DNA of 64,000 bases from Henriciella marina DSM 19595 (GTDB taxonomy: Bacteria > Pseudomonadota > Alphaproteobacteria > Caulobacterales > Hyphomonadaceae): assembly GCF_000376805.1 (NCBI RefSeq), contig NZ_AQXT01000002.1, positions 1,054,001 to 1,118,000 of the forward strand, written 5' to 3'. The notes under the pieces were generated by a model, which did no database searches, was not told the DNA's origin, and saw only the letters and a list, made by a program, of their open reading frames with translations. The position numbers and the translations under genes are program-made. This document shows, one piece after another, positions 26,668-35,332 of this stretch. Within the stretch, counting starts at the first letter, position 1. Every line of letters starts with the position of its first letter.

Positions 26668-27217
26668 TGTCCTCACTCTAGCCTACGCAATCGTCCGGCT
26701 TATGCGATCGACGAGACAGCGCCTAAAAATCGTTGACCTTCGCATGCGCGGCGTAGTGGTGGATGGAAGCGCAATTATTCATCCGAAGGCAATATTCGAG
26801 CCGTCAGGAGGAAAAATCCACATAGGCGCCCGAACATTCATCGATGTCGGCGTTATCGTTAGGTCGCTAGGCGGTTTCGTCAAAATTGGAGACGACTGCT
26901 CAGTAAATGCCTATTCGGCTCTTTATGGTGGCGGCGGGCTAACGATTGGAGACAATACCCGCATCGCCGCCCATACGGTAATCGTGCCTTCCAATCATGT
27001 CTTTTCAAACGCTGATGCCCTCATTAAGGATCAAGGCCTGCAGCAATTGGGCATCACAATCGAGAACGACGTTTGGATAGGTGCTGGTGTTCGGGTGTTG
27101 GATGGTGTAGTTTTAGGAAGAGGTTGTGTTGTGGGCGCAGGTGCGGTCGTAACTAAATCGGTGCTACCACTCACCGTCGTGGGCGGGGTGCCCGCCAAGC
27201 AAATCGCATGTCGTTAG
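26657..27217 (+). CDS. Hexapeptide-repeat O-acyltransferase (WcaF/Maa-like)
   Basis: A 186-residue left-handed beta-helix acyltransferase. It has imperfect [LIV]-G-x4 hexapeptide repeats from about residue 38 (GSAIIHPKAIFEPSGGKIHI, VKIGDDCSVNAYSALYGGGG, LTIGDNTRIAAHTVIV) and the catalytic-type histidine in SNHVFSN. The C-terminal coil carries IENDVWIGAGVRVLDGVVLG and VVGGVPAKQIA. The family O-acetylates sugars using acetyl-CoA, so it probably acetylates the repeat unit. It starts inside the preceding glycosyltransferase gene and is followed by the IS3 remnant. Confidence 0.9.
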   Translation: MARSVLTLAYAIVRLMRSTRQRLKIVDLRMRGVVVDGSAIIHPKAIFEPSGGKIHIGARTFIDVGVIVRSLGGFVKIGDDCSVNAYSALYGGGGLTIGDNTRIAAHTVIVPSNHVFSNADALIKDQGLQQLGITIENDVWIGAGVRVLDGVVLGRGCVVGAGAVVTKSVLPLTVVGGVPAKQIACR

Positions 27218-27240
27218 ATCGTGGAACTTTTAGATACATA

Positions 27241-27527
27241 GCGGCGCAGTTTACCAGCCAAGAATGGCGCCATTACCTGAAGGTAACGATCTGGAAGCCA
27301 GCATAAGCCGTCGCTGCAACTGCTGGAACAATGCGGTCCTCGAAAGCTTCTTCGCTTCACTCAAAACCGCGCGGGTCAGGCGAAAGATTTACAAAGCGCC
27401 AGGACCTGTTCTCGATCGTAGCGAACTGCTGTACAATCTAAAGCAAAGGCTTGCAAATAACGAGAAGCTGTCACCTGCAGGGTTCGAGGCAAAAGAGAAT
27501 GACCTCTTCAGGCGGTCACATTCGTAG
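27241..27527 (+). pseudogene. Remnant of an IS3-family transposase (OrfB C-terminal end), frameshifted
   Basis: Two adjacent frames together resemble the end of an IS3-type integrase-core transposase. One frame from 27247 reads QFTSQEWRHYLK and soon hits a stop. The frame from 27264 continues with EASISRRCNCWNNAVLESFFASLKT, the DDE-domain region carrying the final catalytic Glu, and ends with ANNEKLSPAGFE, the usual C terminus. A one-base frameshift near 27281-27285 joins them. The N-terminal part of the transposase and orfA are missing. It sits exactly between the acyltransferase and the next glycosyltransferase, marking an old insertion or recombination joint within the polysaccharide locus. 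Confidence 0.82.
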
Positions 27528-27539
27528 AGGCACATCACA

Positions 27540-28652
27540 GTGACGCCTGAAGCGAAAACCGATATTCATGTCCTACTGATTGCGCCTTGCGTCAAGGAAC
27601 GAGGCGGTCGTGAGCAATTATCTCGCTTGATCCTGGAAAATTTACGCTGCGTGACTGGGGATCGGGTGGAGATATTTCACCTCCCTTTTCCCCAAGTCAA
27701 AGCGAGTGTTCTGGAGCGTCTTTCGGGTCGAATCGACGGGATCACTGCGCAAATCGAAGCGAAACTCGTCAAGCGCGTGTCCCAACTCTCTCCGGATTGC
27801 ATTTTCATCGAAGGCTCCAATCTGGGGCGCCTCGCAAGACTACTGCGCAAAACTGGCGTTACGCTCCCAATAGTAACTTTTTACCACAACGTTGAGTCTC
27901 ATTTCTTTTTCGACGCGCTGAGGGCCGCCCCATCGGGGCATGCCCTAGGTGTGCTAATCGCAAATACCATCGCAGAACGCTGGGCCGCGAATTATTCCCA
28001 GCGTCGCGTCCTGCTTAACCAACGCGATGAACGGCTACATGCCCGTCTTTATCGCCGTCCTGGAACCGATATATTGCCCATGACTGTGCGCGATCAATAC
28101 GATCCTGCGGCCGCGAAGGCAGCCCGCCCTTGGGATAAGCCATATGCCCTCTTTGTCGGCGGCAGTTTCTACGCCAATGTCGAGGGTATGGCGTGGTACG
28201 CTGAAAAGGTGGCCCCACACGCACCTCTGGACACGGTTGTGATCGGTAGGGGGATGGATCGACACTGCACCCGTCTAGAGAAATGGGGCGGTGTGAATGT
28301 AGTTGGCGAGGTTGATGAACTGGCGCGCTGGTATGCCCATGCGCAAATCATCATTGCGCCCATTTTGTCAGGCTCGGGCATGAAAACCAAAACAGCCGAA
28401 GCTCTGATGCACGGCAAGCCAATCGCAGGTACCGCCGAGGCCTTCGAAGGTTACAATCTGGTAGCACAAGACAGTCTTATCTGCTGCACGACGCCCGCGG
28501 ATTTTCTGGAGGCTTTACAAGGATCTGTTTCGATGACAGCAGGATTTAATCCTAAATTGCGCGAGCAATACATCCAACACTATTCAGAAGGTTCAATGCG
28601 CGAAACGCTCAAAAATATCCTCGAAAACGCATGTCGCAATCAAATACCTTGA
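27540..28652 (+). CDS. Family 4-type glycosyltransferase
   Basis: A 370-residue GT-B enzyme. The N-terminal domain begins with HVLLIAPCVKERGGREQLSRLI and has FYHNVESHFFFDALR. The C-terminal domain has ALFVGGSFYANVEGMAWYAEKVAPH, VVGEVDELARWYAHAQIIIAPILSGSGMKTKTAEALMHGKPI and the family-typical end of the nucleotide-binding site. The start is GTG 27540, with AGAGG about 9 bases upstream; no ATG alternative is close. It begins 12 bases after the IS3 remnant, so expression may depend on read-through or on promoter activity inside the remnant. Confidence 0.9.
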   Translation: MTPEAKTDIHVLLIAPCVKERGGREQLSRLILENLRCVTGDRVEIFHLPFPQVKASVLERLSGRIDGITAQIEAKLVKRVSQLSPDCIFIEGSNLGRLARLLRKTGVTLPIVTFYHNVESHFFFDALRAAPSGHALGVLIANTIAERWAANYSQRRVLLNQRDERLHARLYRRPGTDILPMTVRDQYDPAAAKAARPWDKPYALFVGGSFYANVEGMAWYAEKVAPHAPLDTVVIGRGMDRHCTRLEKWGGVNVVGEVDELARWYAHAQIIIAPILSGSGMKTKTAEALMHGKPIAGTAEAFEGYNLVAQDSLICCTTPADFLEALQGSVSMTAGFNPKLREQYIQHYSEGSMRETLKNILENACRNQIP

Positions 28653-28704
28653 AATATCGAGATATCCCAAAAATCGCTTCAAACCTCATATCAGCCAAAA
28701 TAAC

Positions 28705-29790
28705 ATGAAATTCACTGTAATAGTAGCGCGCTACGCTATTTCCGGCGTTCCCCTTGCCCAAGCTCGGCTCGCCAGCGCCCTCGCCGCACGCGGGCATGAG
28801 GTTGAACTGATAATAGGATATGTCGCCGAAGGCCTGCCGGTGCCAGAGTTAGATAACGTGCGCGTGATCCACCTCAACCGGCCTAAGGCGCGCAGTATCC
28901 TGTTCGACATGACGGATTATCTAAGGAAAGAAAAGCCCGATGCAATCTTCTCCGCCGAAGACCACCTCAACGCCGTCGTCATTGCGAGTGCGCTTTTGTC
29001 AGGCTCCAAGGCAAAAATCACCGGCTCGTCGCGAGTCAACCCGTTCGATACTTATAGCAAAAAGATACTGTCTAAACGCTGGTTTCTAAAACGTATGATG
29101 GGCGCGTTGATGTGGCGGGCAAATGCGCTAACCTGTGTATCGAAGGCAATGGTCGATCAATATCGAACGCTATTTCGCAATGCGCCGCATTCCTACGTCT
29201 ATAATATAGTTGACACCCCTGCCGCTCGAGCCCGAATTGCCGAACCAGTAGATCACCCTTGGTTCACCGACAGAACCGTTCCCACTCTTGTTGCCGCCGG
29301 TCAACTCGGGCCATGGAAAGGTTTTTCCGATCTGATTGCCGCCGTGCATATCGTCGCGCAAAAACAACCCGTGCGCCTATCAATCTTTGGAGAAGGCGCA
29401 CAGCGACCCGCCCTGCAAGCGCAGATTGATGCATTGGGGATGGGAGACAGCATTCGTCTGGAAGGGCATATATCCAACCCGCTCAAATATTTCGCCCATG
29501 CTGATGCTTTCGTGCTGTCCTCGCTGCTCGAAGGCATGCCCAATGTGCTGATTGAAGCGATGATGGCGGGCTGCACCCCCGTGGCCACCGATTGCCCCAC
29601 CGGACCCCGCGAAATTCTCGAAAGCGGCCGATATGGCTATCTGGTGCCTGTTCAGGATCCTGAGGCGCTGGCCACCGGGATCGAGAACGCACTGCGCAGC
29701 CCCGTGCCCGCCGACGTTCTGGCAGAGGCGCTCAAACCTTTTCAAGAGGATGCTGTTCTCACTGAACATTTCCGGCTACTGGGCCTATGA
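28705..29790 (+). CDS. Family 4 glycosyltransferase
   Basis: A 361-residue GT-B enzyme with a standard GT4 layout. The N-terminal domain starts KFTVIVARYAISGVPLAQARLASALAARGHEVEL, the linker region carries TCVSKAMVDQY, and the donor-binding C-terminal domain has LVAAGQLGPWKGFSDLIAAV, FGEGAQRP, FAHADAFVLSSLLEGMPNVLIEAMMAGCTPVATDCPTGPREIL. The EGMPNVLIEAM segment carries the EX7E motif of retaining GT4 enzymes. It ends with an ATGA overlap into the next glycosyltransferase. Sugar specificity is unknown. Confidence 0.93.
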   Translation: MKFTVIVARYAISGVPLAQARLASALAARGHEVELIIGYVAEGLPVPELDNVRVIHLNRPKARSILFDMTDYLRKEKPDAIFSAEDHLNAVVIASALLSGSKAKITGSSRVNPFDTYSKKILSKRWFLKRMMGALMWRANALTCVSKAMVDQYRTLFRNAPHSYVYNIVDTPAARARIAEPVDHPWFTDRTVPTLVAAGQLGPWKGFSDLIAAVHIVAQKQPVRLSIFGEGAQRPALQAQIDALGMGDSIRLEGHISNPLKYFAHADAFVLSSLLEGMPNVLIEAMMAGCTPVATDCPTGPREILESGRYGYLVPVQDPEALATGIENALRSPVPADVLAEALKPFQEDAVLTEHFRLLGL

Positions 29791-30824
29791 AACGAGTTGT
29801 TCACCTCATTCCATACCACGCAATTGGTGGCGTAGAGATTGCCGCGCGTTCGTTGCCGACTGGGTGTCACGGAGGATTGGAGTTTGAGCGTAACTACTTG
29901 GTTAGCGCTCCCGATTCTTCTATTGAAGCAGGCGAATATCACGGACCGCCAATTTCGGTAAACAACCCACGCGCGTATTGGCACACTCTTTGGCGGTTGC
30001 ATCGTGATCCGCCAGATCTTCTAGTGGTGTCCTTGTGGCGTAGCGCCTTGGTCTTGATTTGTTTAAAAATTCTGCGGCCTCGCATGACAATGGTCGTTTT
30101 TCTGCATCTCGCCCATAGCGTTCATTTTGTCGACAAGGCAGCAAACTGGGTCGCAATGTTTCTTTCCGACGCGATCTGGGCGGACTCGAGCGTCTCGCTT
30201 CAGCGACGCGTGCCGCGCTGGTTGCAAAAAAAAGGGCGGGTCGTTTCTTTTCTCTTGGACCGGCGGTCCTTGCCTGGACAACGCGACCCTACGCCCGAAT
30301 TCATATTCTGGGGACGCCTCAACGCGCAGAAGGGCCTGGATCGGGCGCTTGATCTGGTTGCAGCCGTCAAACGACACCGGCAGGATGTACGATTTACGAT
30401 CATTGGCCCACATGGGGGTGTGGAGGATCAACTGCTGGCACAGGTGGCAGAGTTGGGGCTGCGTGATCACGTAGTTTTCAAGGGTTCCATGCGGCATGAT
30501 GATATCGCGGGAGCAGCAAATCATGCGTCCTTCTATCTGCAGACGAGTTTGCACGAAGGCATGGCAATGTCGGTTGTCGAGGCAATGCAGATTGGGCTCG
30601 TGCCGGTGGTGACCCCAGTTGGCGAGATTGCCAACTATTGTCATGATCAAAAGAATGCCGTCCTAGTCCACGAAGACGACGCCGCAGTAACCGCTGTCCT
30701 GGACTTGTTGTGGGATCCGGATCGATACAAACAGATGTCTTGCGCCGCAGCAAAATCCTGGCAGGCGAAACCGCTTTATCGAGATGATTTCCTCGAGGCC
30801 GCGAAAGAGCTAATCAAGCGTTGA
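29787..30824 (+). CDS. Family 4-type glycosyltransferase
   Basis: A 345-residue GT-B enzyme with HLIPYHAIGGVEIAARSLP at the N terminus. The C-terminal half has FIFWGRLNAQKGLDRALDLVAAVK, FTIIGPHGGVEDQLL, HVVFKGSMRHDDIAGAANHASFYLQTSLHEGMAMSVVEAMQIGLVPVVTPVGEI, which is a classical GT4 donor-binding region with EX7E. It is coupled by ATGA to the previous glycosyltransferase and followed 49 bases later by the asparagine-synthase-like gene, suggesting one transcription unit. Confidence 0.9.
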   Translation: MKRVVHLIPYHAIGGVEIAARSLPTGCHGGLEFERNYLVSAPDSSIEAGEYHGPPISVNNPRAYWHTLWRLHRDPPDLLVVSLWRSALVLICLKILRPRMTMVVFLHLAHSVHFVDKAANWVAMFLSDAIWADSSVSLQRRVPRWLQKKGRVVSFLLDRRSLPGQRDPTPEFIFWGRLNAQKGLDRALDLVAAVKRHRQDVRFTIIGPHGGVEDQLLAQVAELGLRDHVVFKGSMRHDDIAGAANHASFYLQTSLHEGMAMSVVEAMQIGLVPVVTPVGEIANYCHDQKNAVLVHEDDAAVTAVLDLLWDPDRYKQMSCAAAKSWQAKPLYRDDFLEAAKELIKR

Positions 30825-30873
30825 GTGGTGCGACGTAGCCTTTTTGTCATCATCGTGCATCTGGAGAGCCGAC

Positions 30874-32853
30874 ATGTGTGGAATATGTGGAGTTTTGTCA
30901 GCCGGGCCAGATGCATCCTTGGCTGACACTGCACGCAAAATGGCTGATACATTGCGTCACCGCGGTCCAGATGATGCCGGTGTGTGGGCGGATTCCGATG
31001 TGGCCGTAGCACTGGGTCACCGGCGGCTTTCCATCATCGACCTCAGCCCTGCAGGAGCGCAACCTATGGTGTCGCCTTGCGGCCGTTATGTCCTCGCTTT
31101 CAATGGTGAGATTTATAACCACATGGTCATGCGTGACGATCTTGAACAAGTGGGTGCGGCACCTTCATGGCGGGGGAGTTCCGATACAGAGACATTGCTC
31201 GTTGCAGTCTCCCATTGGGGCCTTCACGACGCCTTGCAGCGTGCCTCTGGAATGTTTGCAGTGGCCTTGTGGGACAGGCAGGCGCAGGAGCTTCACTTCG
31301 CCCGCGATCGTTTGGGTGAAAAGCCACTCTACTTCGCGCGGCTTTCTGATGGCTGGGCCTTCGGATCGGAACTCAAGGCGTTGCTTGCCGTACCCAACTT
31401 TAAGGCGCATCTATGTCGCGAGGCCGTTGCCGCATATCTAACCTATGGCTATGTTCCTGACGGAAAATGCATATTTCAGAATGTGCAGAAAGTGCCGCCC
31501 GGTCATGTGACAAGCGTATCGTTGGTTGCCAGAGCACCCGTAAACCACCCTTATGAAACCTTTTGCGAGCTGCTTGATGGAGCAGTTGCACAGCGCGGCG
31601 TGGGGCAGCAGAGCGACAGCATAGACAGGCTTGAAAGGACATTGAGCGAAGTTATTGAAGAGCAAATGCTGAGCGATGTATCGCTGGGCTGTTTTCTGTC
31701 AGGCGGAGTAGATTCCTCCTTGGTGGCCGCTTTGATGCAGAGCCGGAGTGCGCAACCGGTACGTACGTTTGCCATCGGATTCAGCGAGGCGCGCTTTAAT
31801 GAAGCCCCCCATGCCGCCGCGGTGGCCCGACACCTAGGGACCGAGCACACCGAATTCATTCTGTCAGAGCGGGACGCGCTTGGGGTCATCGGCGATTTAC
31901 CGATAATCTACGACGAACCCTTTGCAGACTCTTCTCAGATTCCCACAGTCCTGTTGTGTCGCGAGGCGCGTAATTCAGTCTCGGTGGCTCTGACAGGGGA
32001 CGGGGGCGACGAGGTCTTCGGAGGTTACAATCGTCACGTCATCGGGCCGCGGCTCCTGGCGATGTTACAATCCGTGCCGCGGGGCTTGCGCCGTACGGCA
32101 GGGCGGGTGATTTCGTCATGTGCCCCTGCGATCACGCCGGAGAATGGATGGCCGCGTCGTTTCGCATCAAGGATGCGCCTACCGGTAACAGCTCTCGACA
32201 AGGCGGCGAATTTTGCGCCATACTTGGGTGAAATCAATAACCTACAAGCGCTCTATCAACATTTCACCCGCAGCATTGATGATCCTGAAGACCTGATGCG
32301 GCACGCCACGACTTTAACGCTTCCGGAACAGGCTTTTTCAGTCGGAGGAGCGGAATGGATGATGGCCATGGACAGCGTCACATACCTGCCAGGGGATATA
32401 TTGGTGAAGGTGGATCGTGCCGCAATGTCAGCGTCGCTTGAGACGCGGGCACCCTTTTTAGATTCGCGCGTGGTAACCGCTGCTTGGAGGTTGCCGATTG
32501 ACATGAAGATCTCTGACGGCAGGGGCAAGCAGGCACTGCGATCAATCCTTGATCGGCATGTGCCTCGAGATCTTATCGAGCGTCCAAAACAAGGCTTTGC
32601 AGTTCCGTTGGATCGGTGGTTGCGTGGTGCCCTGCGGGAATGGAGCGAGAAGCTCTTGTCTGATGATGAGCTTGTTGATTTGGCCGGCCTGAAACTGACA
32701 AAAGTCCATGAATTGTGGGACCTGCACCAGTCTGGCAGCGCAAATAATGGCACCAAGCTGTGGACTATTTTGATGCTGCTAGACTGGTTGAGGCATTATC
32801 GTCATGACGTTGTCAGTACGCGTTCGGTGGACGTGCTTCCCGCGGTTTCCTGA
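30874..32853 (+). CDS. Asparagine synthase-like glutamine amidotransferase (AsnB/WbpS type)
   Basis: A 659-residue two-domain protein. The N-terminal class II glutaminase begins MCGICGVLSAG, where Cys2 becomes the catalytic N-terminal nucleophile; the start at 30874 is fixed by this and by GGAGAG 6 bases upstream. The synthetase domain has the PP-loop LSGGVDSSLVAALM near residue 275, TGDGGDEVFGGYNRH and the RAPFLDSRVV region. In polysaccharide loci such proteins (WbpS-like) are thought to convert a uronic-acid carboxyl group to an amide using glutamine and ATP. This fits the HexNAc dehydrogenase upstream. A housekeeping asparagine synthetase role cannot be excluded. Confidence 0.93.
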   Translation: MCGICGVLSAGPDASLADTARKMADTLRHRGPDDAGVWADSDVAVALGHRRLSIIDLSPAGAQPMVSPCGRYVLAFNGEIYNHMVMRDDLEQVGAAPSWRGSSDTETLLVAVSHWGLHDALQRASGMFAVALWDRQAQELHFARDRLGEKPLYFARLSDGWAFGSELKALLAVPNFKAHLCREAVAAYLTYGYVPDGKCIFQNVQKVPPGHVTSVSLVARAPVNHPYETFCELLDGAVAQRGVGQQSDSIDRLERTLSEVIEEQMLSDVSLGCFLSGGVDSSLVAALMQSRSAQPVRTFAIGFSEARFNEAPHAAAVARHLGTEHTEFILSERDALGVIGDLPIIYDEPFADSSQIPTVLLCREARNSVSVALTGDGGDEVFGGYNRHVIGPRLLAMLQSVPRGLRRTAGRVISSCAPAITPENGWPRRFASRMRLPVTALDKAANFAPYLGEINNLQALYQHFTRSIDDPEDLMRHATTLTLPEQAFSVGGAEWMMAMDSVTYLPGDILVKVDRAAMSASLETRAPFLDSRVVTAAWRLPIDMKISDGRGKQALRSILDRHVPRDLIERPKQGFAVPLDRWLRGALREWSEKLLSDDELVDLAGLKLTKVHELWDLHQSGSANNGTKLWTILMLLDWLRHYRHDVVSTRSVDVLPAVS

Positions 32854-32865
32854 AAGACCAAATCG

Positions 32866-33942
32866 ATGCTGCCCTATTGGCTTTTCTTCATCATTCCCGC
32901 GCTTGCGGCTCTTGCGTCTCCCCCTCTGAGGGGAGTGCGGTCCGACGGGACACCACGCCCACTGCAAGTCGATGGAGCTTGGATGCTCGTGATTGTGGCG
33001 CTGACCGTCGTCATCGGGTTTCGCTTCAATGTTGGCGGTGACTGGCACAGCTATCTCCGATATCTATCCAGCTCCTATGAAATGACATATTCGGACCTCG
33101 GTGGCATGGAGGATCCGGGGTACTGGGCGCTCAATATTTTGGCGACGCAACTGGGCTTCGGCATCACAGGCGTTAACACTTTCGGTGCCTTCCTCTTCTC
33201 CATCGGCCTTGTCCTGCTCTGTCGAAGTCTATCCCGTCCATGGCTGGCGCTAGCCTGTGCTATGCCTTACCTCGTCACCGTGGTTTCCATGGGTTATACG
33301 CGGCAAGCGATCGCATTAGGATTGGTGATGATCGGTCTGGTTATGCTTGGCCGACAAAAGTTCGCGATTTTTGCGCTTTGGGTGTTAGCCGGGGCGCTAT
33401 TTCATAAATCTGCGGTCGTGCTGATCCCAATAGCGCTTTTGACGGCGTCGAAAAACCGGTTTCTGACTTTGTCGCTTGTCGCTGCTGCGACGGCGCTGGG
33501 CTATTTCACTTTGCTGGAGGACAGCGCCACGCGTTTGGTCGCAACCTATGTGGACAAGAATATCGAGTCTGAGGGTGCTTTCATCCGTCTTGCAATGAAC
33601 GCTGTTCCAGCCATTCTATTTTTGATCTATCGCAAGCGTTTCGCGCTCTCGCCAGCTGAAAAAAAACTTTGGCTAATCTTCTCACTTATGGCGATTTCTA
33701 TGTTCTTTGCGTTTTTCGCAACAAATTTGAGCACCGCGCTCGACCGCATGGCGCTCTACATAATTCCTTTGCAACTAGTTGTATTCGCGCAACTTCCAGA
33801 AGCTATAGGCACCTCCGATCTGCGTAATAGACAATATATCGTCGCCTTGATACTTTTTTACTATGCCACAATCCTATTCGTCTGGCTCAATTTTGCAAAT
33901 CATTCAACTTATTGGGTCCCATATCAAATCCGGATCGGTTAG
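32866..33942 (+). CDS. EpsG-family membrane protein (putative Wzy polymerase)
   Basis: A 358-residue polytopic protein with about ten hydrophobic segments. It has the EpsG-family pattern: VVIGFRFNVGGDWHSYLRYL early in the protein, a DPGYWALNILA segment, SMGYTRQAIALGLVMIGL and GALFHKSAVVLIPIALL. EpsG-type proteins are placed where Wzy polymerases are expected, so this is the likely repeat-unit polymerase. It starts 12 bases after the asparagine-synthase-like gene and ends the forward cluster. An O-antigen ligase-type polymerase lies at 8.4 kb, giving two candidates for this step. Confidence 0.9.
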   Translation: MLPYWLFFIIPALAALASPPLRGVRSDGTPRPLQVDGAWMLVIVALTVVIGFRFNVGGDWHSYLRYLSSSYEMTYSDLGGMEDPGYWALNILATQLGFGITGVNTFGAFLFSIGLVLLCRSLSRPWLALACAMPYLVTVVSMGYTRQAIALGLVMIGLVMLGRQKFAIFALWVLAGALFHKSAVVLIPIALLTASKNRFLTLSLVAAATALGYFTLLEDSATRLVATYVDKNIESEGAFIRLAMNAVPAILFLIYRKRFALSPAEKKLWLIFSLMAISMFFAFFATNLSTALDRMALYIIPLQLVVFAQLPEAIGTSDLRNRQYIVALILFYYATILFVWLNFANHSTYWVPYQIRIG

Positions 33943-34173
33943 CGGCGTGAGATGAACATTTTAGCGTAGCGCGAAGACCCTAAGAGACTACTAAAGCTAC
34001 CGCGAACTCGACTTTTCGGCAAGATTAGGCTTTACACAATCGGCCGGTTGCGCTGAAAAATCTTCGCGAAGCCCAACTGTGTTTTGATTAATCGCAAGCA
34101 GATATTGCCGCAATGTCCCGCTGCTTGACGCTCTCAACAGTGGTCCGTCATAGAAAGCAGGGGAAGACATGTT

Positions 34174-34983
34174 ATGAAAGTTTTATCCGTCACAAAGGAT
34201 TGGGTGAAGCGATCACCGCTAGTTCACTCATACATATGGGCGAGACACCGCTTCTCCGCGACCCCACAGTCGCAAAGCAATGAGGCGAATATCCTCAACG
34301 AACTCACGCGGCGCGAGGCCGTACCACGATCGTTCGTCGAGTTCGGCTTTTCAGGCTGGGAATTCAATTGCATCGGTCTCGCACGCAATCTTTTGTGGGA
34401 GGGGCTTTTGCTGGATGGTGGCGACTACAATGTTAAAACGGCGAACCAGATCTACCATGACGGAATCGTTGCGAAGCGGCTCTGGATCACACGGGAGACC
34501 CTGGATGTGGTCTCAAGCTACGCGCAACATCGCGATCTCGGTATTCTATCCATCGACGTTGATGGCAATGACTACTGGTTTCTGAAAGACCTCATTCACT
34601 TACGTCCGGCGATCATCGTGTCGGAATTCAACGTCTCATTCGGCAAGCGCCCCCTCACCGTTCCCTACGATCCGAACTTTGATCGAATGTTGAAGCACAG
34701 CAGCGGGGAATACTATGGAGCCTCCATCACGGCATTGGATCAGCTGTGCCGACTGCACGGCTACAGCCTTATGTCGGTCAGCGCCAACGGGGTAAACGCC
34801 TTCTTCATGCGCGACGACCTCCTCAATCCGGAGGACGAACCGATGAACTTAGACACTATGAAGCTTTTGAAGCGGTACCCGGATGGTTCGAAGGCGCCCA
34901 CCGCGCAATTTTGGGAGCAGATCAAACATCTTCCGTTCGTCGATGTAACCGGCGGAGATTCGGCCGGTATAAACATGCCGTAG
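34174..34983 (+). CDS. FkbM-like methyltransferase-fold protein, function unknown
   Basis: A 269-residue protein. Its core resembles the FkbM/class I methyltransferase fold: a first strand RSFVEFGFSGWEFNCIGL in place of the usual glycine-rich motif, GLLLDGGDYNVKTANQI as the second strand and acidic turn, and LGILSIDVDGNDYWFLKDLIHLRPAIIVSEFN, which matches the DVDGxD block of FkbM-type enzymes. The start is supported by GGGGAAG about 9 bases upstream. It stands alone after 231 non-coding bases and directly before the truncated IS66 end, so it may be an accessory sugar methyltransferase of the locus or a passenger brought by mobile elements. Confidence 0.72.
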   Translation: MKVLSVTKDWVKRSPLVHSYIWARHRFSATPQSQSNEANILNELTRREAVPRSFVEFGFSGWEFNCIGLARNLLWEGLLLDGGDYNVKTANQIYHDGIVAKRLWITRETLDVVSSYAQHRDLGILSIDVDGNDYWFLKDLIHLRPAIIVSEFNVSFGKRPLTVPYDPNFDRMLKHSSGEYYGASITALDQLCRLHGYSLMSVSANGVNAFFMRDDLLNPEDEPMNLDTMKLLKRYPDGSKAPTAQFWEQIKHLPFVDVTGGDSAGINMP

Positions 34984-35049
34984 TGTAGCTCCATTCTGGA
35001 GTGACGAACCACAATTCTACCATTTGGCCCGTTGGCAATAGTTTAGAAC

Positions 35050-35224
35050 AGTTCCCGCTGCGGCTTGCATCTGAAATGGGGCGCCAGTTGGCTAAACGCT
35101 TCAGCTGCAGGTCGTTCACCTCAAAATATTCCCGCTGATTCAAGTCGCTGCGTTTCCATGCCTCGTGAGGGGCCCACCAGAACGCTTCCAGCTCCGCCCG
35201 CTTCTCAGGTGACAATCTTGGCAT
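35050..35224 (-). pseudogene. Truncated IS66 tnpA (N-terminal part only)
   Basis: From the start at 35224 the reading MPRLSPEKRAELEAFWWAP and AWKRSDLNQREYFEVNDL is nearly identical to the first 47 or so residues of the complete tnpA at 40.58 kb. After NWR the frame is broken by a small indel near 35080, but nucleotide similarity to the intact copy continues to about 35050 (for example TGAAATGG). The rest of the gene and the tnpB/tnpC of this copy are absent, so this is a third, truncated IS66 copy. Confidence 0.85.
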
Positions 35225-35311
35225 CGGTATCTCCTCTCGGCTTTTGAACACCAGCCGAAAGAGATTGGATGGGCAGCTTCCCGCGCAAGCGTGTCACTAC
35301 TGGACGCCTAC
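35050..35311 (-). mobile_element. Right-end fragment of a third IS66-family element
   Basis: Contains the start of tnpA and ends with TGGACGCCTAC at 35301-35311, a one-mismatch copy of the right terminal repeat TGGACGCTTAC found at 40657. Only 6 bases separate it from the left end of the next element. The inner (left) part of this copy has been lost at about 35050, beside the FkbM-like gene. Confidence 0.8.
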
Positions 35312-35332
35312 TGATCCGTAAGCGTCCAGTTC

